This document shows, in pieces, positions 9,528 through 29,700 of a stretch of DNA of 64,000 nt. The notes beneath the pieces were generated by a model. It searched no databases and had not been told where the DNA came from. It was given only the letters and a program-made list of their open reading frames with translations. The stretch is from Azolla caroliniana (taxonomy: Eukaryota; Polypodiophyta): the NCBI GenBank assembly GCA_043228905.1, contig JBHGNT010000002.1, positions 24,986,001 to 25,050,000 of the forward strand, read 5' to 3'. The position numbers were made by a program, and so were the translations under genes. Position 1 is the first letter of the stretch. Every line of letters begins with the position of its first letter.

Positions 9528-12018
9528 GGCATTCTTTTTCATGAATATATCAGGAGGGAGCTTTGCTTTATCATACCATACATTAGTATTAAATTCTAAG
9601 AGCATAGGCTGACGGTTGTTCAGTAGGTTCATCGGAAACAATGAATGTAATAATGTTAAAAGGTGATAGTATAGCTAATTTATGGTTACGAGTTTATATC
9701 AGTACTAGTTTAGGGCATAACCGTAACACAGTGGCACTGTCCATATCCAAACTATTTTCAATATGGATGTATTATTGTTGTTATTCTTATTTTGATCTAA
9801 TTCTTTGATGTATTATTACTTTTGTACAGGACTGATCTTGCTGTTGTGCCACTCTAACCGCAACACAGTAACATTGTCCATATTCAAACTATTTTCAGAA
9901 TGGATGGCATTTGTCGGGATATTGTTACTGAGAGGATATATTTCTTGCAGCATGAGTAACCCAGGTCCATATTCTTATGACTGACACAATGGCATTGTCC
10001 ATATCCAAACTCTTTCCAGTATGGATGTCATTTGCTGGGATAGTATTACTAATAGGATATATTTCTTGTGCCATGAGTAAAACATCTGAAGTGTCTTTGG
10101 AAAGGAGCTTTATTCAGGTGCTGGATAGAAATATGCATCAAGCTTCTCGGAAGGTTCTCTGCTTATCACTAGATTTAGCCTACACCCTGTATAAATTTTG
10201 GCCAATTTGGCATACGCCTTCAGTATAGAAAGGTTCTTGATGGAATGGTATGTTATATATAATATATTATATGAAATCAATGTTCTTGATGAAATAGCGT
10301 GTTTTATATCTAAAAATCACTGATACCTAAGGAATGCTAAGGGTAACTAGTTGCCCAAAACTAAAGATTCCATGATGCAGAAATGACCAATTTCCTGTGA
10401 GAAGGGGAAGATCAACTTGACTAGAGAGAGATGATGGTGATATATTAATGTCCATGGAAGGTCAACATGTAGAGAGGAGAGAGATGATATTCAATGTCTA
10501 CTAAAGATTGGCAAAACCCATGTGATCAACAGTTGTCACAAAGACCGTTCCTCTACAACACACATATACACAAAGATGATTCTCCAACATTTTTGAATGT
10601 CACACAAACGAAATAATCAAGTTGTCGCCAACTATGACATGTGCTCTTTCATGGATATAATTGGAATTAGGATAATGAGAGTTTTAATGGATCTAATCAT
10701 GATGTACGTAAGACCATTTGTTTTGTTTTTTATTGATTTCTTAATATTCATGTACGAGTCATTTTTGCCTTGCACGAGATATTATGTGATTGGGACATTA
10801 TGGAAGCATTGCTTGCACGCATTATGTCATGGGCCTTACATTCCCACCATTTTGATAAAAACAAAGTACTAGCGTGCGTAGTTTATTGAATTTCATAGAT
10901 GTAGATGATTTGGTTTAAGCTTGTGCTTTGCAAAGCTATTTCAAGTTTTGACTCTTGAGCGATGGTTTTATTGTACATTGATGATGAAATCTTCATGTTT
11001 TTAGATTCATATGAATAAATTTCTCTACTTTTTCTATGGCACAAGGCTTGAAAATGTTGGCATTCCATTTTTGTAAGCCAATGTTTTAATTTATGTGATG
11101 AACCACATTGACAAAATGCAAAGCACCATGCAATATATATATATATATATAAAACAAAGTGTGATTAGTAATTTCCAGGGAAGGACTGAATTTTAAGACA
11201 CAATTGCATCATATCAAGATATGTTTTATAAAACATAGAGCTTTCTAAAGTTTCCAATGAGCAAATTTGTTCTTGTAGTTGCAACTCTATTCTATTGAGA
11301 GTCTGAATGTGATAAAATTGTCAATGGTACTCTCTAAAACACTAAACAATAGTTACCAATTTGGTAAAATAGTCTTCCATGTTACAAGGGATGTTTTCAT
11401 CGCTACATCCAAAATATAGTATTGTTTCAAATTGAAATCATTGTCTTTGTATGTATTATGAAATGTTTTAGATGTTCCCCTAAACATATTGCTGAGATAC
11501 TTTATATAAACATGATATTTGTATTTGTAAAAGATCGTGTTTTGCTATTGTGGTCCATTGACTTGAGCAATCAGTATGAACCTAAGTTCATCACAAACAT
11601 TCTTCATAAATTTTAGCTTGCGAAAAGAATGTCTTTGCATTGTCATTTTTCACCATGCTAAGAATTGGTGCATTACCTTTCAAGGAACAATGATAATAAA
11701 ATATACTATTTTGAATGCATTTGTTGCTTGATCAAAAAAAAAATGTGAAGACTCATATATCATAATAAAATAATATACTAATTTAGTATCACAATGCAAA
11801 TTAACCAAGATAAGAGACATAATTAAGTCGCATTTTGCTACATCTTGGTGCACAAGAATTTCCAGGTATTTTCAAGTCAAAACTAATTATACACTTAAGT
11901 TAATGAAGGTCTTCTATGAAGATTATAGATACCTACTTAGCAATATAGGTACTTTGTTCTATTATTCTTGTTATGAGAGGGAGAGTAGCTTAGGTGTTGT
12001 CGACTATAGTACACTTGA
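9528..12018. other. intergenic, no gene seen; contains a three-copy repeat
   Basis: AT-rich DNA downstream of the PPR gene. A three-copy block at 9721-10080 is listed separately. A TA tract lies near 11,135. The remaining short reading frames show no conserved motif and I find no RNA gene or coding exon. Confidence 0.55.
9721..10080 (+). repeat. three diverged copies of a ~50-105 bp block
   Basis: Copies at 9721-9770, 9857-9960 and 9980-10080 share a core of the type AACACAGTGGCACTGTCCATAT then CAAACTATTTTCA and ATGGATG. Copies 2 and 3 continue into the shared CATTTG(T/C)(C/T)GGGATA and AGGATATATTTCTTG. Their order and spacing look like an old, eroded tandem array. An 83-codon frame over copy 3 has a hydrophobic stretch but looks incidental. 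Confidence 0.8.
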
Positions 12019-12472
12019 TGTTAGAGCTTAATCCTAATGTAAGCATGAGATAAGGTAATATAAGATAAATAGATAAGAGAGGAGAGAGAAAGAAGGGTGC
12101 GGATCCACCCGACCACCACCGAGTGAAGGGATGGAGATGGACTTGAGCCTCGATCGATGTCCCATACCATTGTCGTGGCATCGAGTCGTACCTGGTACTG
12201 GCACGCTCGCTACAAGAGTTTAATCACCACGAGTTCAATGTCTTGACATAGTCAAAATATCTCTAATGAGGGTAGCTAGACCTCATATTTATAGCTAGAC
12301 CTAAGTTCCCCAGACAAGTTCACACTTGGCCCTTATGGGTTGTCCCAATTCCTAGGATTAAAAGTAATCCTCCCTTCTTTACACTCTCGTTTAACCCTCA
12401 CACTTTATCCATGTGTATAAAATACTACGATACAATCTTACCATAGGATATTATATAGTCACGCCCACAACA
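12019..12472 (-). mobile_element. solo LTR with perfect 5-bp target duplication
   Basis: The 454-bp segment begins TGTTAGAGC and ends CCACAACA. It is flanked on both sides by CTTGA (12014-12018 and 12473-12477). TG...CA ends plus a perfect 5-bp target duplication identify a solo LTR. On the minus strand it starts TGTTGTGGGCG and has a TATA-like CTATAAATATG near 12,290, so the parent element was probably on the minus strand. No internal retrotransposon sequence remains. Confidence 0.85.
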
Positions 12473-13142
12473 CTTGAAGTATGAGGAATGAGTCGTTCCT
12501 CGAAGGTCTCCATAGAGTACCACAACAAGCACTTTAGGCGAAAAGGAAAAAATGATTGGATCGGCTATCTCAATTGAGCTCTACGAGCACATTGTCCTAA
12601 AGAAGAGTTGCCTTTTTGGTCAATCTGGGAGGGGGGAGAGAGAGAGAGCTAGAGTAGAAGGGATTATATGATGTGACTATTCGATTTATCGGAGCGAGTG
12701 GGACTTCTCTAGTATGCGGACAAGTGTTTGTTTCTCTTGGTTGGTTGGCACTTCAACAATGTCCATATAGCGGTGATACTAATTTAGCCGTAATAACATT
12801 GTAGTGTATTCGTACATGGGATTGATATGGTTGTTTGTGTGTGTAAATGTGTATTTTTTATTCACCCCCCAAAAAAGTGTTGGGGTTAGGGGGGGTATTT
12901 GTGGAATTTTAGGAAAATCGAGTTTGGGGGGGGGGGGGTGGAGAGGAGATAAAACAAATAAAGAAGTAATTAAGTAAATAAATAAATAAGTAAGTAAATA
13001 CATATATGATATATGTATGAATAAATAAATTTTATAGACTTATTTTTGGTTAATGAAGGCACTTCTCTTTTGTTCCACCACAGTCACACACACACAGTCA
13101 CACACAGGGACAGACAGACGCGCGCACACAGGCAGGCAGACG
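12473..13142. other. intergenic / CNOT11 promoter with G-runs
   Basis: Upstream region of CNOT11. It contains an AG tract, several G-runs between 12,890 and 12,945 (including a run of about 12 Gs), an A/T stretch made of TAAGTAAATAAA words, and an ACACAC tract just before the gene. No coding exon was seen. Confidence 0.5.
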
Positions 13143-18808
<5,666 letters not shown>

Positions 18809-20790
18809 TTGTTACAGGCCAGGTTTAGATATTGTAAATAGGATTAGCATAACGGCAAAATTCAAGGGAAGATAAGCAACTTAGCTTAGATATCACAGGA
18901 TGAAACATTCAATTGATGTTTTAGTCACTTCATGAATTTATAAAAATTACTTTTGTTAGCATCTGCCATGCAGCATACATTTTTTTGTTTTTATGGTTTC
19001 AAACACAACATACAAAAAGGTTAGCAGAGCTCAACTTGGCTTTGCAGCTCTCTATTATGTCGAGATCTCGGGACTATACACGAATTGTTGTCAACAGGGA
19101 TTTACTCTGGATAGGGTGTTGTCACTCAACCTTGCGTTACACTTGATTTTGCCGAGATTTTTATTGAATTGTAGAGTAATGCCTTTGCACGGTCTGAACA
19201 CGACAATCTGGTCATTTTCAGACATCTGGAAGTTGAGATTCAGATAAATGAAAGTTATTTCATTATTACTTAAAGTGGAAAATATGCTATGTGTCACTAT
19301 CTTTAGCTGTTCTAAAATGCATATGTTAATTGGCTTGTGACACCTATTTTTGGTATTGCAACATCAGCTAACTTTTGTACTCCAACCAATGTGCTGTTGT
19401 GTGATCAATTAAAATAGAACATTAGCAAATTATAACCGTTCATAATCGTTGAATGCATCAGTTATCTTGGTTCTATAATATTCTTGGCACAAACGTTGTT
19501 CTTTTGAGCGTTTTTAATCATAGAGAGTTTGCCAAAAGCTTCATAAATTCAAGAGATCTAGACAACGACAAGTAAGGATTACAATAAAATAGCTCTTATT
19601 TTGCCAGTAGTGTTTTGGCATTTTCTTGACTAAGATCGGGCATCCAGGCTTTGTTAATTATAGATTTTTGAGGTTGTAATTTAGTCAATGCTTATGATAG
19701 TTGCAAAATTTGCTGACATTTCTGAAGGTGACAAGAATTGCATGAATAACTTACAGATCTTCTCGGAGTGAATGATAACATTCTCATTGTATGAACATTA
19801 TAGTTATGACTTGACTTCCCATCAAGAGAGACTTTTTTTGGAGCTTTTCCAAGCTGGATTTATCATTCTCATTGTATGAACATTATAGTTATGACTTGAC
19901 TTCCCATCAAGAGAGACTTTTTTTGGAGCTTTTCCAAGCTGGATGCATATGCTCTTGCAGCTTATGGACCCCCCCAGTATATGCTCTCTGCTTAGACCAT
20001 TGGATCAGCCTTGAGAGAGATAGAGAAGCATGAATATGTGCTCCATATATCTCTTGTGCCGCTTAGCACACACATATTTCATAAGTCTTCACAGGACAGA
20101 AATTTTTAGGCACTTTATAGGCTCGTCTACGTTAGATACAGGATGTCGTGGCTGTCTGGAGGATTATAATAGCTCATCATCATCATCATCATCACCACCA
20201 CTTTCTTTCGTCTCTCTTTAACATTCTTTTTCTTTAAATATAGAAAGCACAGAGATAAGAAGAACAGGATTATTATTTTTATTTAAGTAAACAACGTGAG
20301 TACTATTTAAGAGTAGTAATATATATATATATATATTAAGGTCAGTGTTTTCTCTTATATTACGTGCATAATGCTACATCCATATTTCTGCCTCTGTTTT
20401 GTGTGTCTCTCATTCATTCATATGGACCAGGGAACGAAAGTCTGACCATTCTAACCACCTCCTATGAAATAAAAATAATAGAGGCTTCTTTTGTCTTCAT
20501 TTCCAAGTGGAAAGAGTGATTCTTTGCACACAAAGTCAAAACATATTGATGAGAAGAAGGAGCCAGACCATTATTATAATCCTTTTGGCCAAATGATCAC
20601 ACACACACACATCCATGATTAAAAAAGTCTTCTCTGTACGGGATAGAAAAAGAGAACAGGGAGGGACTCGGGAGGGAGGGAGAAGGGTTCATTAAGAAAA
20701 TCCCAAGTCAATCCATCATTATTTCCCCACCTAAACATAATTATGAGAGAACTAGTTGGACTCACTAGATGTGAAGCACCATCAATTTCA
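18809..20790. other. intergenic with an 85-bp tandem duplication
   Basis: AT-rich spacer between CNOT11 and the aspartic protease gene. It contains a tandem duplication at 19779-19948, an ATC repeat near 20,175 and a TA tract near 20,320. No coding exon is apparent. Confidence 0.6.
19779..19948. repeat. 85-bp tandem duplication
   Basis: Two essentially identical units (19779-19863 and 19864-19948) run from cattctcattgtatgaac to ccaagctgga. Confidence 0.97.
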
Positions 20791-23684
20791 ATGAGATCAT
20801 GGCCTTCTTTACTCGCAGTCATGTGCCTGATGATGATCGATCGGGCTTATTCATCATACCCCTATCATTCTTCTGTGCGATCCGCATTAATGAGTAGTGG
20901 ATTGGAGCTAGATGTGTTGTATAGGTACTCACCTGACTTTGCATCTTCCCCCACCGCGCCTGAAGAAATTGATGATGATATGCGATGGGCGGAGGTCGGG
21001 TTACGGAATGTGAAGGGCGGGAGCATGAGGTTCTTCGAGAGGCTTTTGACTCATGATCACCACCGAAGGCGCCATCTCCTCAACTCCACCTCCGATGTCG
21101 TATCATTGGCACCCAACAACAGTACTTCCGAGATTGCATCCTTAGGCGGGTGGGTCATTGATTGTTGATTGTTGATTTTACTGTCTTACTTTGATTGATT
21201 CATTCACATGTCGTAGTTTTATTGAATTCAGTATGTAGAGATTCCTGATTATTGATTGACAAGAGTAAAAATGAACCATGGACAACCATGGATCTTGATG
21301 ATAATGGTGACGAACATCACTTCATAATCATAATCATAATCATACTAATTGTTGTTGTGCACCATTAAACACAATGCCTGCTTTTTCTCAAAGTCTTTGC
21401 CGAGCTTAATTGGGCGGCAACTCTTGTGACCAATTTAATCAGCAAAAGAATGATTGTCGAGAATTTACCCAAGTCCTTTTATTGGCTTACAAGTTTTAGC
21501 TACAGATTGTCAAAACATCTAGCTACAGATACAGGTCTTACAGAGTAAAGATTGTTCGCCCAAACCGTATGATGGAGCCGAAATGTCTACACTTTTATAC
21601 AAGTTTCATAGCATAAAACTTGTCTCGCCCAACCGTTTCACATTTAGTGATCGCCCACAGCCCTAAGACGTTTGCCAAATTTTCTAGAATTTCGTAGGTT
21701 TCATACCGTAGAAGCCGATCCTCCAACCATTTATATCTAGTGCGCGAATGCAAGTATCCGGATCAAGCAAGTCGAATGGGAAATATTTAACGATTAATGT
21801 GCAATTTGGAAAGTAGGGCGGCCTATAATAGTCTTGGAATTTTGTGGTTGAATTTTTGTTTAGTGCCTTGTCTTTATCTCATTGTAATTGGAGTGCCTTG
21901 TCACGATCATGGAGAGGTAATAACAGTGGTAAATTTTGTCGAAAATAACTTGTTCAAGGTAATTTACTTGATTTGGTGGTGCTTTTCCCTCAGATTGCAT
22001 TATGCTATTGTCACCATTGGTTCCCCCTCCAAACAATTCCTCGTTGCCCTTGACACCGGAAGTGACCTTCTTTGGGTCCCTTGCCAATGTCAACAATGTG
22101 CTCCTGCGGATTGGTCTCTTTATGGCATCCAAGGTCTTCCGGTACATAATAAATCCTTCCTTAATCATCTCTTAATCCTTACTCATATACTTTAATAGAA
22201 GCATCAATATAAATTTATCATTTCCCTTCATTCAATGCAGTATCATTTGGCCTGAATCAAATAAGAATTACGTTGACCCACAATGTCCTTCATTAAATGT
22301 ATCATGATTTGGCCTAAACCATATGGTAGCTAGGTTGATGCACAACGTCTATCTGAATTTTTTACACACTAGCACTTCTTTATAGAAACACAATCACACT
22401 AATTGAAGAAGGGTCTCTATTTCCAATAATTGGCGTGTTTGGAAGGTATGTTAGACACCTAAACATTAAGAAACAAGTGTTGAGAACAACTTCCAACAAT
22501 ACATACATAGGACTCAAGAGACATGTTGAGACATTAATAATAGGGAAAAGTACCAGGATACCCTTGGAAATTCGTCTATTTACTAGAATGCCCCTGGAAG
22601 TTCCAAAATTACAAAACTACCCCTATGTCCAAAAAATTACACTTTATAAAGTAATTATACACTCAAATATTTGGTAAATAAGACTAGTTCGGGTCCATTT
22701 CTTCTATCTTTGGTAAATAGGGCTTGTAGATTTGAGTGTATAATTACTTTATAGAGTGTAATTTTTTGGACATAGGGGTAGTTTAGTAAATTTGGAACTT
22801 CTAGGGGCATTCTGGTAAATAGACGAACTTCAAGGGGTATCATGGTACTTTTCCCTTAATAATAAAGTGTTTGACCAATCACTGATAATTGGTAGGCTAC
22901 ACCATGAGATGTTGATAGTTGGTGGACTATGGTTCTAATTGTAGCTTGTCCAAATGAAGCTTGTTCAATGGTAGATATGATTGAAATCAATATACAAAAT
23001 TGTCTATCAAAGGAAGGAGACATTTTTGCAAAATATTCAACCTCGCCTTGTGTGCGCAATGTACATATTCTTTAATAGGCAAATTCCCAAGGTCATAGCC
23101 AAACATTCTTGCCAATGCTAAAGAGACATGCCATGACATGGATTGGCACATGCTCAGGCGCATTGAAAATACAGATTAAACTTATATTGAATATTCGGAA
23201 AAGGAGAATATGTGGTTGATGTTGCCTCAACTTACTAGAAACATGAGAACATGTCCCTTTAGAATGGCTCACATATGAGGACACCATGCATGATTTTGAA
23301 GAATTCCTACCAAGAGCTTATCACATGGACAAGTTCATTGCATGCGACACTAGGGAAGCTCACTGTTCATTTACTTAGCAAGTAAACCAAAGTCATGGAA
23401 GATCCAAATTATGAAATTAGGAGACAAGCTTAGTTTTATGTTTCCACTTCTACTTTTTCATTTTGCTCTATCATTGTAAATTTCCTACCTAAATGGCTAG
23501 GGAGAGCACCTCGTAGTGATAGTTGGCCTCAAGTGTTATGCTACCCCCCCTTGAAGTTTACGACTTTATAGGTATATATAGAATTGAGATGAAGGATGTG
23601 AGTCATATGCATGTTCGAGCAATGTTCAAATATTTGTGATAGCTTACGTCATGTCTCGTTTTATGGAGACTTCAACTTGCACAA

Positions 23685-23727
<43 letters not shown>

Positions 23728-26700
23728 GACAACCCTCAAATGGGATGGTCTTCACTATGTAATGCAAGGGGTCTCTTTCTTTATTTCAATGTTAAGTCTT
23801 TATATTGATCCATAACCACAAGGTGGGTTTACATACAAGGGCTTTTGGTGTTGGGTTCGTTTAAAAGTTATAGTTGTTAACTTTTTCAATACTCATATCA
23901 TGGGGAGATGAAGAGGATTGTTTAATTGGCATTAATGACAGTGGAACCGAAGGGAGGATTTAAGGTTAAATGATTGAAAAATCAATTAAGGTCATCACAA
24001 TATTCAACCATTGTCTAAATAGAAAGTGGTGATGGCTTAAAAACTTGAATTTGTTTCTTAATTAGTTAATTAGTGTCTTGTATCACACACAAAATTAATT
24101 AACGTTATTTGTACATTCTTATTGTTATAGGAATAGCTTTAAAGAACCAAAGTTAAAGCCCAATTTTAGTGGATTAAGGGTGCTTAGCCACACCAATCAC
24201 CCCGTAACAAAGGAGAAAAGATGAATATAGAGCACCATCAACGTCCCCTACCACCCAACATAGATTTGCATTATATTTATGAAGTTATGCAATGATAGAT
24301 AAGAAGTATGAGAGTATTTTTAATCCAATGGAAGAGTCTCTTCACAACCACATCTTGATCTTATGCATTGTATGTCCTCCATTGGTTCTCCTAAGTTTTA
24401 GAATGATTGAGTTTCTACTTTTCCTACCCTTAAATCCATTAAATTTTGCATTTCATAATACTTTAGGTCACACCCCTAATAATAAAGATGTTATATTACC
24501 CTTGATTATTAATATGTATTTGGATAATGAAATGTACAACATGCCAAGTGTAATGTGTTGTGTATTGTATGTTGCATTTCTAATGCATGCTAGCAAAGTT
24601 TAGTAATTTTTCCACTATCACATAATTTTGGGCTTTGTAAGAGACGTTGATGTCATAATGGCTAAATGTTTGTGTAAACTTGTCCCAAACTCTATCATAT
24701 GGCCTATGGTTTGGATTATAGAGCACCAAGGATCTATTTATTTGGAGTTCTTGTGTGAAAATGGTGACCTTTTTCTTACAAAGAGAACTTTGAAAACATA
24801 CTCCACGGAGGTCCTTGTGTTAGTGATTGAAAGAGAATGATTTGGAAAGATTAAGAATGTGTAAACATCACAAATTGATGTTGTATAAAACCTAGTCTTC
24901 TTATTATAAGTTGTGAATGGTTTTTCTCATTGGATTGTATGAAGGAGATGAGATGACTAAAGATGTCACACAATAAAAATGCTAAAAGAAAGATGTAACT
25001 TGAAACCTTTACCATTAAGGGTAATTGGTACATAAGCTAAAATTACTCAAAAATCAATTTACATATTTTGATTATGGACAAATGCCCCTTTTCAAAGGAA
25101 CAATAACCAAACCTCCTAGGAGTCTCTATGTTTGCACATATATGGAATGGATTCAATATAGTAGTTGTGCCTATATCCAAGGTTGGAGATGTTGCACCAA
25201 AAATATACATGGCTAGAGATACATATTGCACCAATATTCAAAGCTTGAACTTTGAGATTATTGCACCATTAAAAAGTATATACAAAATGAAGGGACTAAT
25301 GATAAGACATCCTAACTGAACACATATTTCTTAAATCTCATAGATCTCCATTATAGCATTATGAGATAACCCTAATGAATACATCATGCTACTTTTATAC
25401 AAATATCTTATGATATTAGAGATAACGCGTTCACATTATTCACGGATATACTTTGAACACGTGAACACAATGATTTCTCCTATAAACTGAAATTAAATGA
25501 TTGCTTTGAAATTGTTTTTTTCCAGGAATTTGCAATTTATGATCCATCGAATTCAAATACGAGTAAAATTGTTTCTTGTAGTGATGGTATATGTGCCAAC
25601 ACATTGTCTCCCTATGTTTGTGTTGGGAATGGGCCATGTTCCTACAATGCAAATTATCTTTCAGAGAATACATCTAGCTCTGGAATTATAGTACAAGACG
25701 TTCTTTATTTAAACTCAGAAAACTCCATTGGATCATCAATTGAAACACCTATATATTTTGGGTATGTTCTACTTTATATTTGTGTCGGTTATTTTGTTTG
25801 GAATTTGACCTGATGATATTGATGTTTTTAATATGTTAGCCACTACTTCACATAAACTTTTGATACACTTTAGCCAAATTTTCGATAGGTGTGGACAAGT
25901 GCAGACAGGTCTTTTCCTTGATGTTGCTCCAAATGGATTATTTGGTTTGGGACCCGAGGTTTACTCTGTGCCGTCAACCCTCGCTGCCAATTCTATAGTC
26001 CCTAACCATATATTCTCAATGTGCTTTACATACACTGGGACCCGTGGAAGACTCATCTTTGGAAAGAAACCTCCAGCCTCTATTGTTTCTCAAACTCCAC
26101 TCGTTCCTATTAATCCGAGGTATGTTTCAATCTCATCCTCTCACCCTTCCTTGTAATGGAAAGTCCATTCTGTAAGGTTACATTTTCATTAACTGTTTCA
26201 ACTCCCCACCCCACAAAAATACGAAGGTTATAATTTGTAAATATACATTTGGCTAGGTAATGACAATATTCCCACATTTAAATGATGTTCAGCAAGCAGA
26301 ATCCTCTACCATCATGAATCTTTACTATCACTCACTTCCCTATGAAGTACAATCATTTTTATCCCCTCCCTCACATCCCTACACAATTATTTCCATTTGT
26401 CCTTTCCTTCACCTTTGTCCTTCTAGTGGTAGTTTCTCTTACACTTTCAATAACATTTAATGCCTTGATTTGATTAGTTTTCACAATTTGTTGATTGAGT
26501 GTGTGTGCTTGTGTTTCCCATCCAAATACGTTTTGCCACTCAAAGCAACACTATCAACAAAACAAGAGTAATGTGTAGGCAACACCACCCAAATGTTGAT
26601 TACACTTGCATAATGTCGAGAACGATGAATAAAAGAACCCCAGGAAAACTTGTCCTGTGAGAATTTATTGGGATGCATATATGTGTGCTCAACAAAGACA

Positions 26701-29700
26701 AGAAAAACTTATGTTGTTAATTAAGCAAAAACACATAATTGGATTCTTGAAATCATGATAATTCCTATAATTGTTGTAAAGAATCGATGGTGATTCTTGT
26801 GCAACGGAATAGATGTGCGTTATGTGCGAGAGAAAAGAGAACTCAAGATAGATAAAATGGGAGGAAAATAAAATACTCAAGAAGAAGGTGTATATTACAC
26901 TAGTAGAATAAGAATTACAAAATGTAGCATAATGAGTCATAACCGACTTAGTATAATGTATGAGGAGGGTGCTTTATATAGAGTCACCCTCTCTCTTCAT
27001 TAACTAACTACAACAACCACTCTCTCTCTTGGGGAATGTGAAGACTCATAGTCATGGGGAATATGTAACTCATTAGTTATGTGTCATAAAAAATGATTCT
27101 ATGACACATAGTTAATGTGTAGAGAGTAGTGGTGTGACTCTTGACCTTTGAGTAATCATGGATTCTCAAAAGGTGTGTTCACACGTTGTGTTATGTTGAG
27201 CTTGATTCTCAACAATTGTTAATGAGTGACATAACTTGGGATGTGTTGCTTGCCAATAACCAACAATTGGCTCTTTTATAGGGAGGTTACATCTTGAGAA
27301 GTTAACAAGTTAGCATGAATGGAATATTCAATATACTATGGGACACTCTACACAACTTTGATTGTGGCTAGATGAAAGTCATCTAGGCAAAACTCATGTT
27401 GTTGAGTGTTAACAATTAGGTAGTTAACTAGGATTAATTATGTGAGTATTGATAAAGCAACGAAAGATTATGTGATATGTGTGAGAGGAAGAGAGAGTGT
27501 CATGAAGACATACACTTTGGCCTTACAAAGATTCGATCCCACAACATCTTGGTCTATATGTTAGACCTTTAACCATTACAGTAACATACATGATGTATAA
27601 TTATAATAAATATATTATTAGTTATTACAAGATATTTAGAGTATTCTAGAACATTCTAGAATACTCCATAAGGACCTATAAATAGACGTCCATTCATTCA
27701 TCACAACTCATTTGGTTCAACACTAGTCTTTAGCCCTTAGCCTACTCTTTGTAACCTTGTTTCCTCATAATATAATCTCATTTCCATTTCTTGTCTTCTC
27801 TCTCTCCTACTCAAGAGTCTTGACAGTTTGAACCGAATATTCTTTTCTTCTTCTCCAATTTCTTATTCTTCTTCTCTTAAACTTATTTAAGCGAATCTAG
27901 CAAATCTCTCTCGTAACTATGGAGTCCGTCGGCAAGCAAGAACATATGCGCGTTCTCTCCAAACTCGATATGCTAACAACCAATTTCGTGGCCCTAGAGC
28001 AAGAAAATCAAAGATTGCTAGGCGAACTACAACAAGTAAGTGCTGAGAAGGTACAACAATTTGAAGATTTATCTCAATGGGTGCATCAATTGGAGGGTAC
28101 TTTATTGCAACGACAAGCGGTGGAAGTTCAAACTTCACCGAAAGAACCAAAGATTAGTCTACCAGCTAAGTTTGATGGTACAAGGTCTCAATTTCGTGGA
28201 TTTTTAAATCAGGTACGGCTTGAGATTAAATTGCACCCTAGTCGTTACCCAACCGATGTTGCTTGTGTGGGACTAGTTGGCACCTTATTAACGGGTACCG
28301 CATTAGCATGGTTTGCACCACTCCTACAGAAGCACTCACCATTATTAGAAGATTTTGAAGGGTTTATTAATGAGTTCCAAGCCAACTTTGGAGACACTGA
28401 TAGTATGAGGACTGCAATAAACAAAATTCGACGATTACTACAAGGAGATCGTCCTACTTCCACTTATGTTGTAGATTTTCGCCTTCTAGCATGTGATATT
28501 CCATGGGATGAGGCGGCGTTAATGGACCAATTCTGTCAAGGTCTGCACAATGATGTGAAGGATTTACTTCTTACCTTCCATGATGATCCAAAATCGCTTA
28601 TTGAAGCAATAGGCCAGGCCGTGTGATGTGACAATCGCCTATTTGAGCGGTGTTCTGAGTGCCAACAAATGTTACGCTTCTGACCAACAGAAACATATGC
28701 TTCGGTGGTCACAACTCCACCCCAAGTATCAAAGTCAAGTTTGGTGGAAGGCCCTACTCCAATGGAAATTGAGACAACACGATGTCGAGGAAATTATCGG
28801 ATGCTGAAAAGCAACAACGGCGAGTGAATCGTCTATGCCTCTATTGTGGTGGTCTGGGGCATATTGCTGTGAATTGTCCACATAAATCACGACGATAAGT
28901 TAACCAAGTAAGTGCTCATGACAATCCCATCTCAATTTCTGCCCCGCCTTCTCGTAACCCAAGTAGGCCTAGTAGTCCCTGTCATAAAAATATATTTGAT
29001 GTCTTGAGCCAATTAGATGATGTGTTAAACGAGTAAGTCCAGCCAAAACACTCAAAAGAAGGTTGCTGACCGTCATCAACTTGATTCATCGACTACGTTT
29101 CAAGTGGGAGATCGAGTATGGCTTTTGCAAGGTCGCATTAAAACAATCCGACCTTGTTGGAAATTGGATTATCAACATTTTGGCCCATATGTGATATCTG
29201 GTAAGATCAATGATGTGGCATTTCACCTTGATCTTCCCCCTCATATGCATCTTCACCCGGTCTTCCATGTTTCACTTTTGGAGCCCTATACAACCAGCTC
29301 TATTCTAGGTTGTCTTACATCTCCCCCACCTCTAATCGAAGTTTCGGATGGCTCCGAATATGAAGTTGTTGCCATTCTCGACTCCAAGATCGTTTGCAAC
29401 AAACTGTATTATTTGGTTGACTGGTTAGGTTATACACCTAATGATTGAACATGGGAACCTCTCGAGAATCTTGCTAATGCCTTTGAAGTGGTTGCTGTGT
29501 TTCACAACAAGTATCCGCATAAGCCAAGTCCGAGATCTTGTCTTCCGACTCATGTAACTCGTCGTCGAAAAGGGGGGATAATGTCATGAAGACATACATT
29601 TTGGCCGTACAAAGATTCGAGCCCACGACATCTTGGTCAATATGTTAAACCTTTAACCATTATAATATATATTATTAGTTATTGCAAAATATTTGGAGTA

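Larger units (their letters stand above)
22142..25525 (+). other. aspartic protease intron 2 (3.4 kb)
   Basis: AT-rich intron holding a foldback MITE (22542-22856) and an AC microsatellite (about 23,688-23,725). No other element or exon was recognised. Confidence 0.7.

Noticed and set aside
9977-10228. 83-codon frame with a hydrophobic segment as a small membrane protein
   Set aside because: It overlaps one copy of a degenerate non-coding repeat, and the other copies do not keep the frame.
22435-22843. Two similar frames on opposite strands as a gene pair
   Set aside because: Both are translations of the inverted arms of the foldback MITE.
26700-27270. Second solo LTR in intron 4
   Set aside because: There is a TATA-like site and candidate TG/CA ends, but I could not find matching target duplications.
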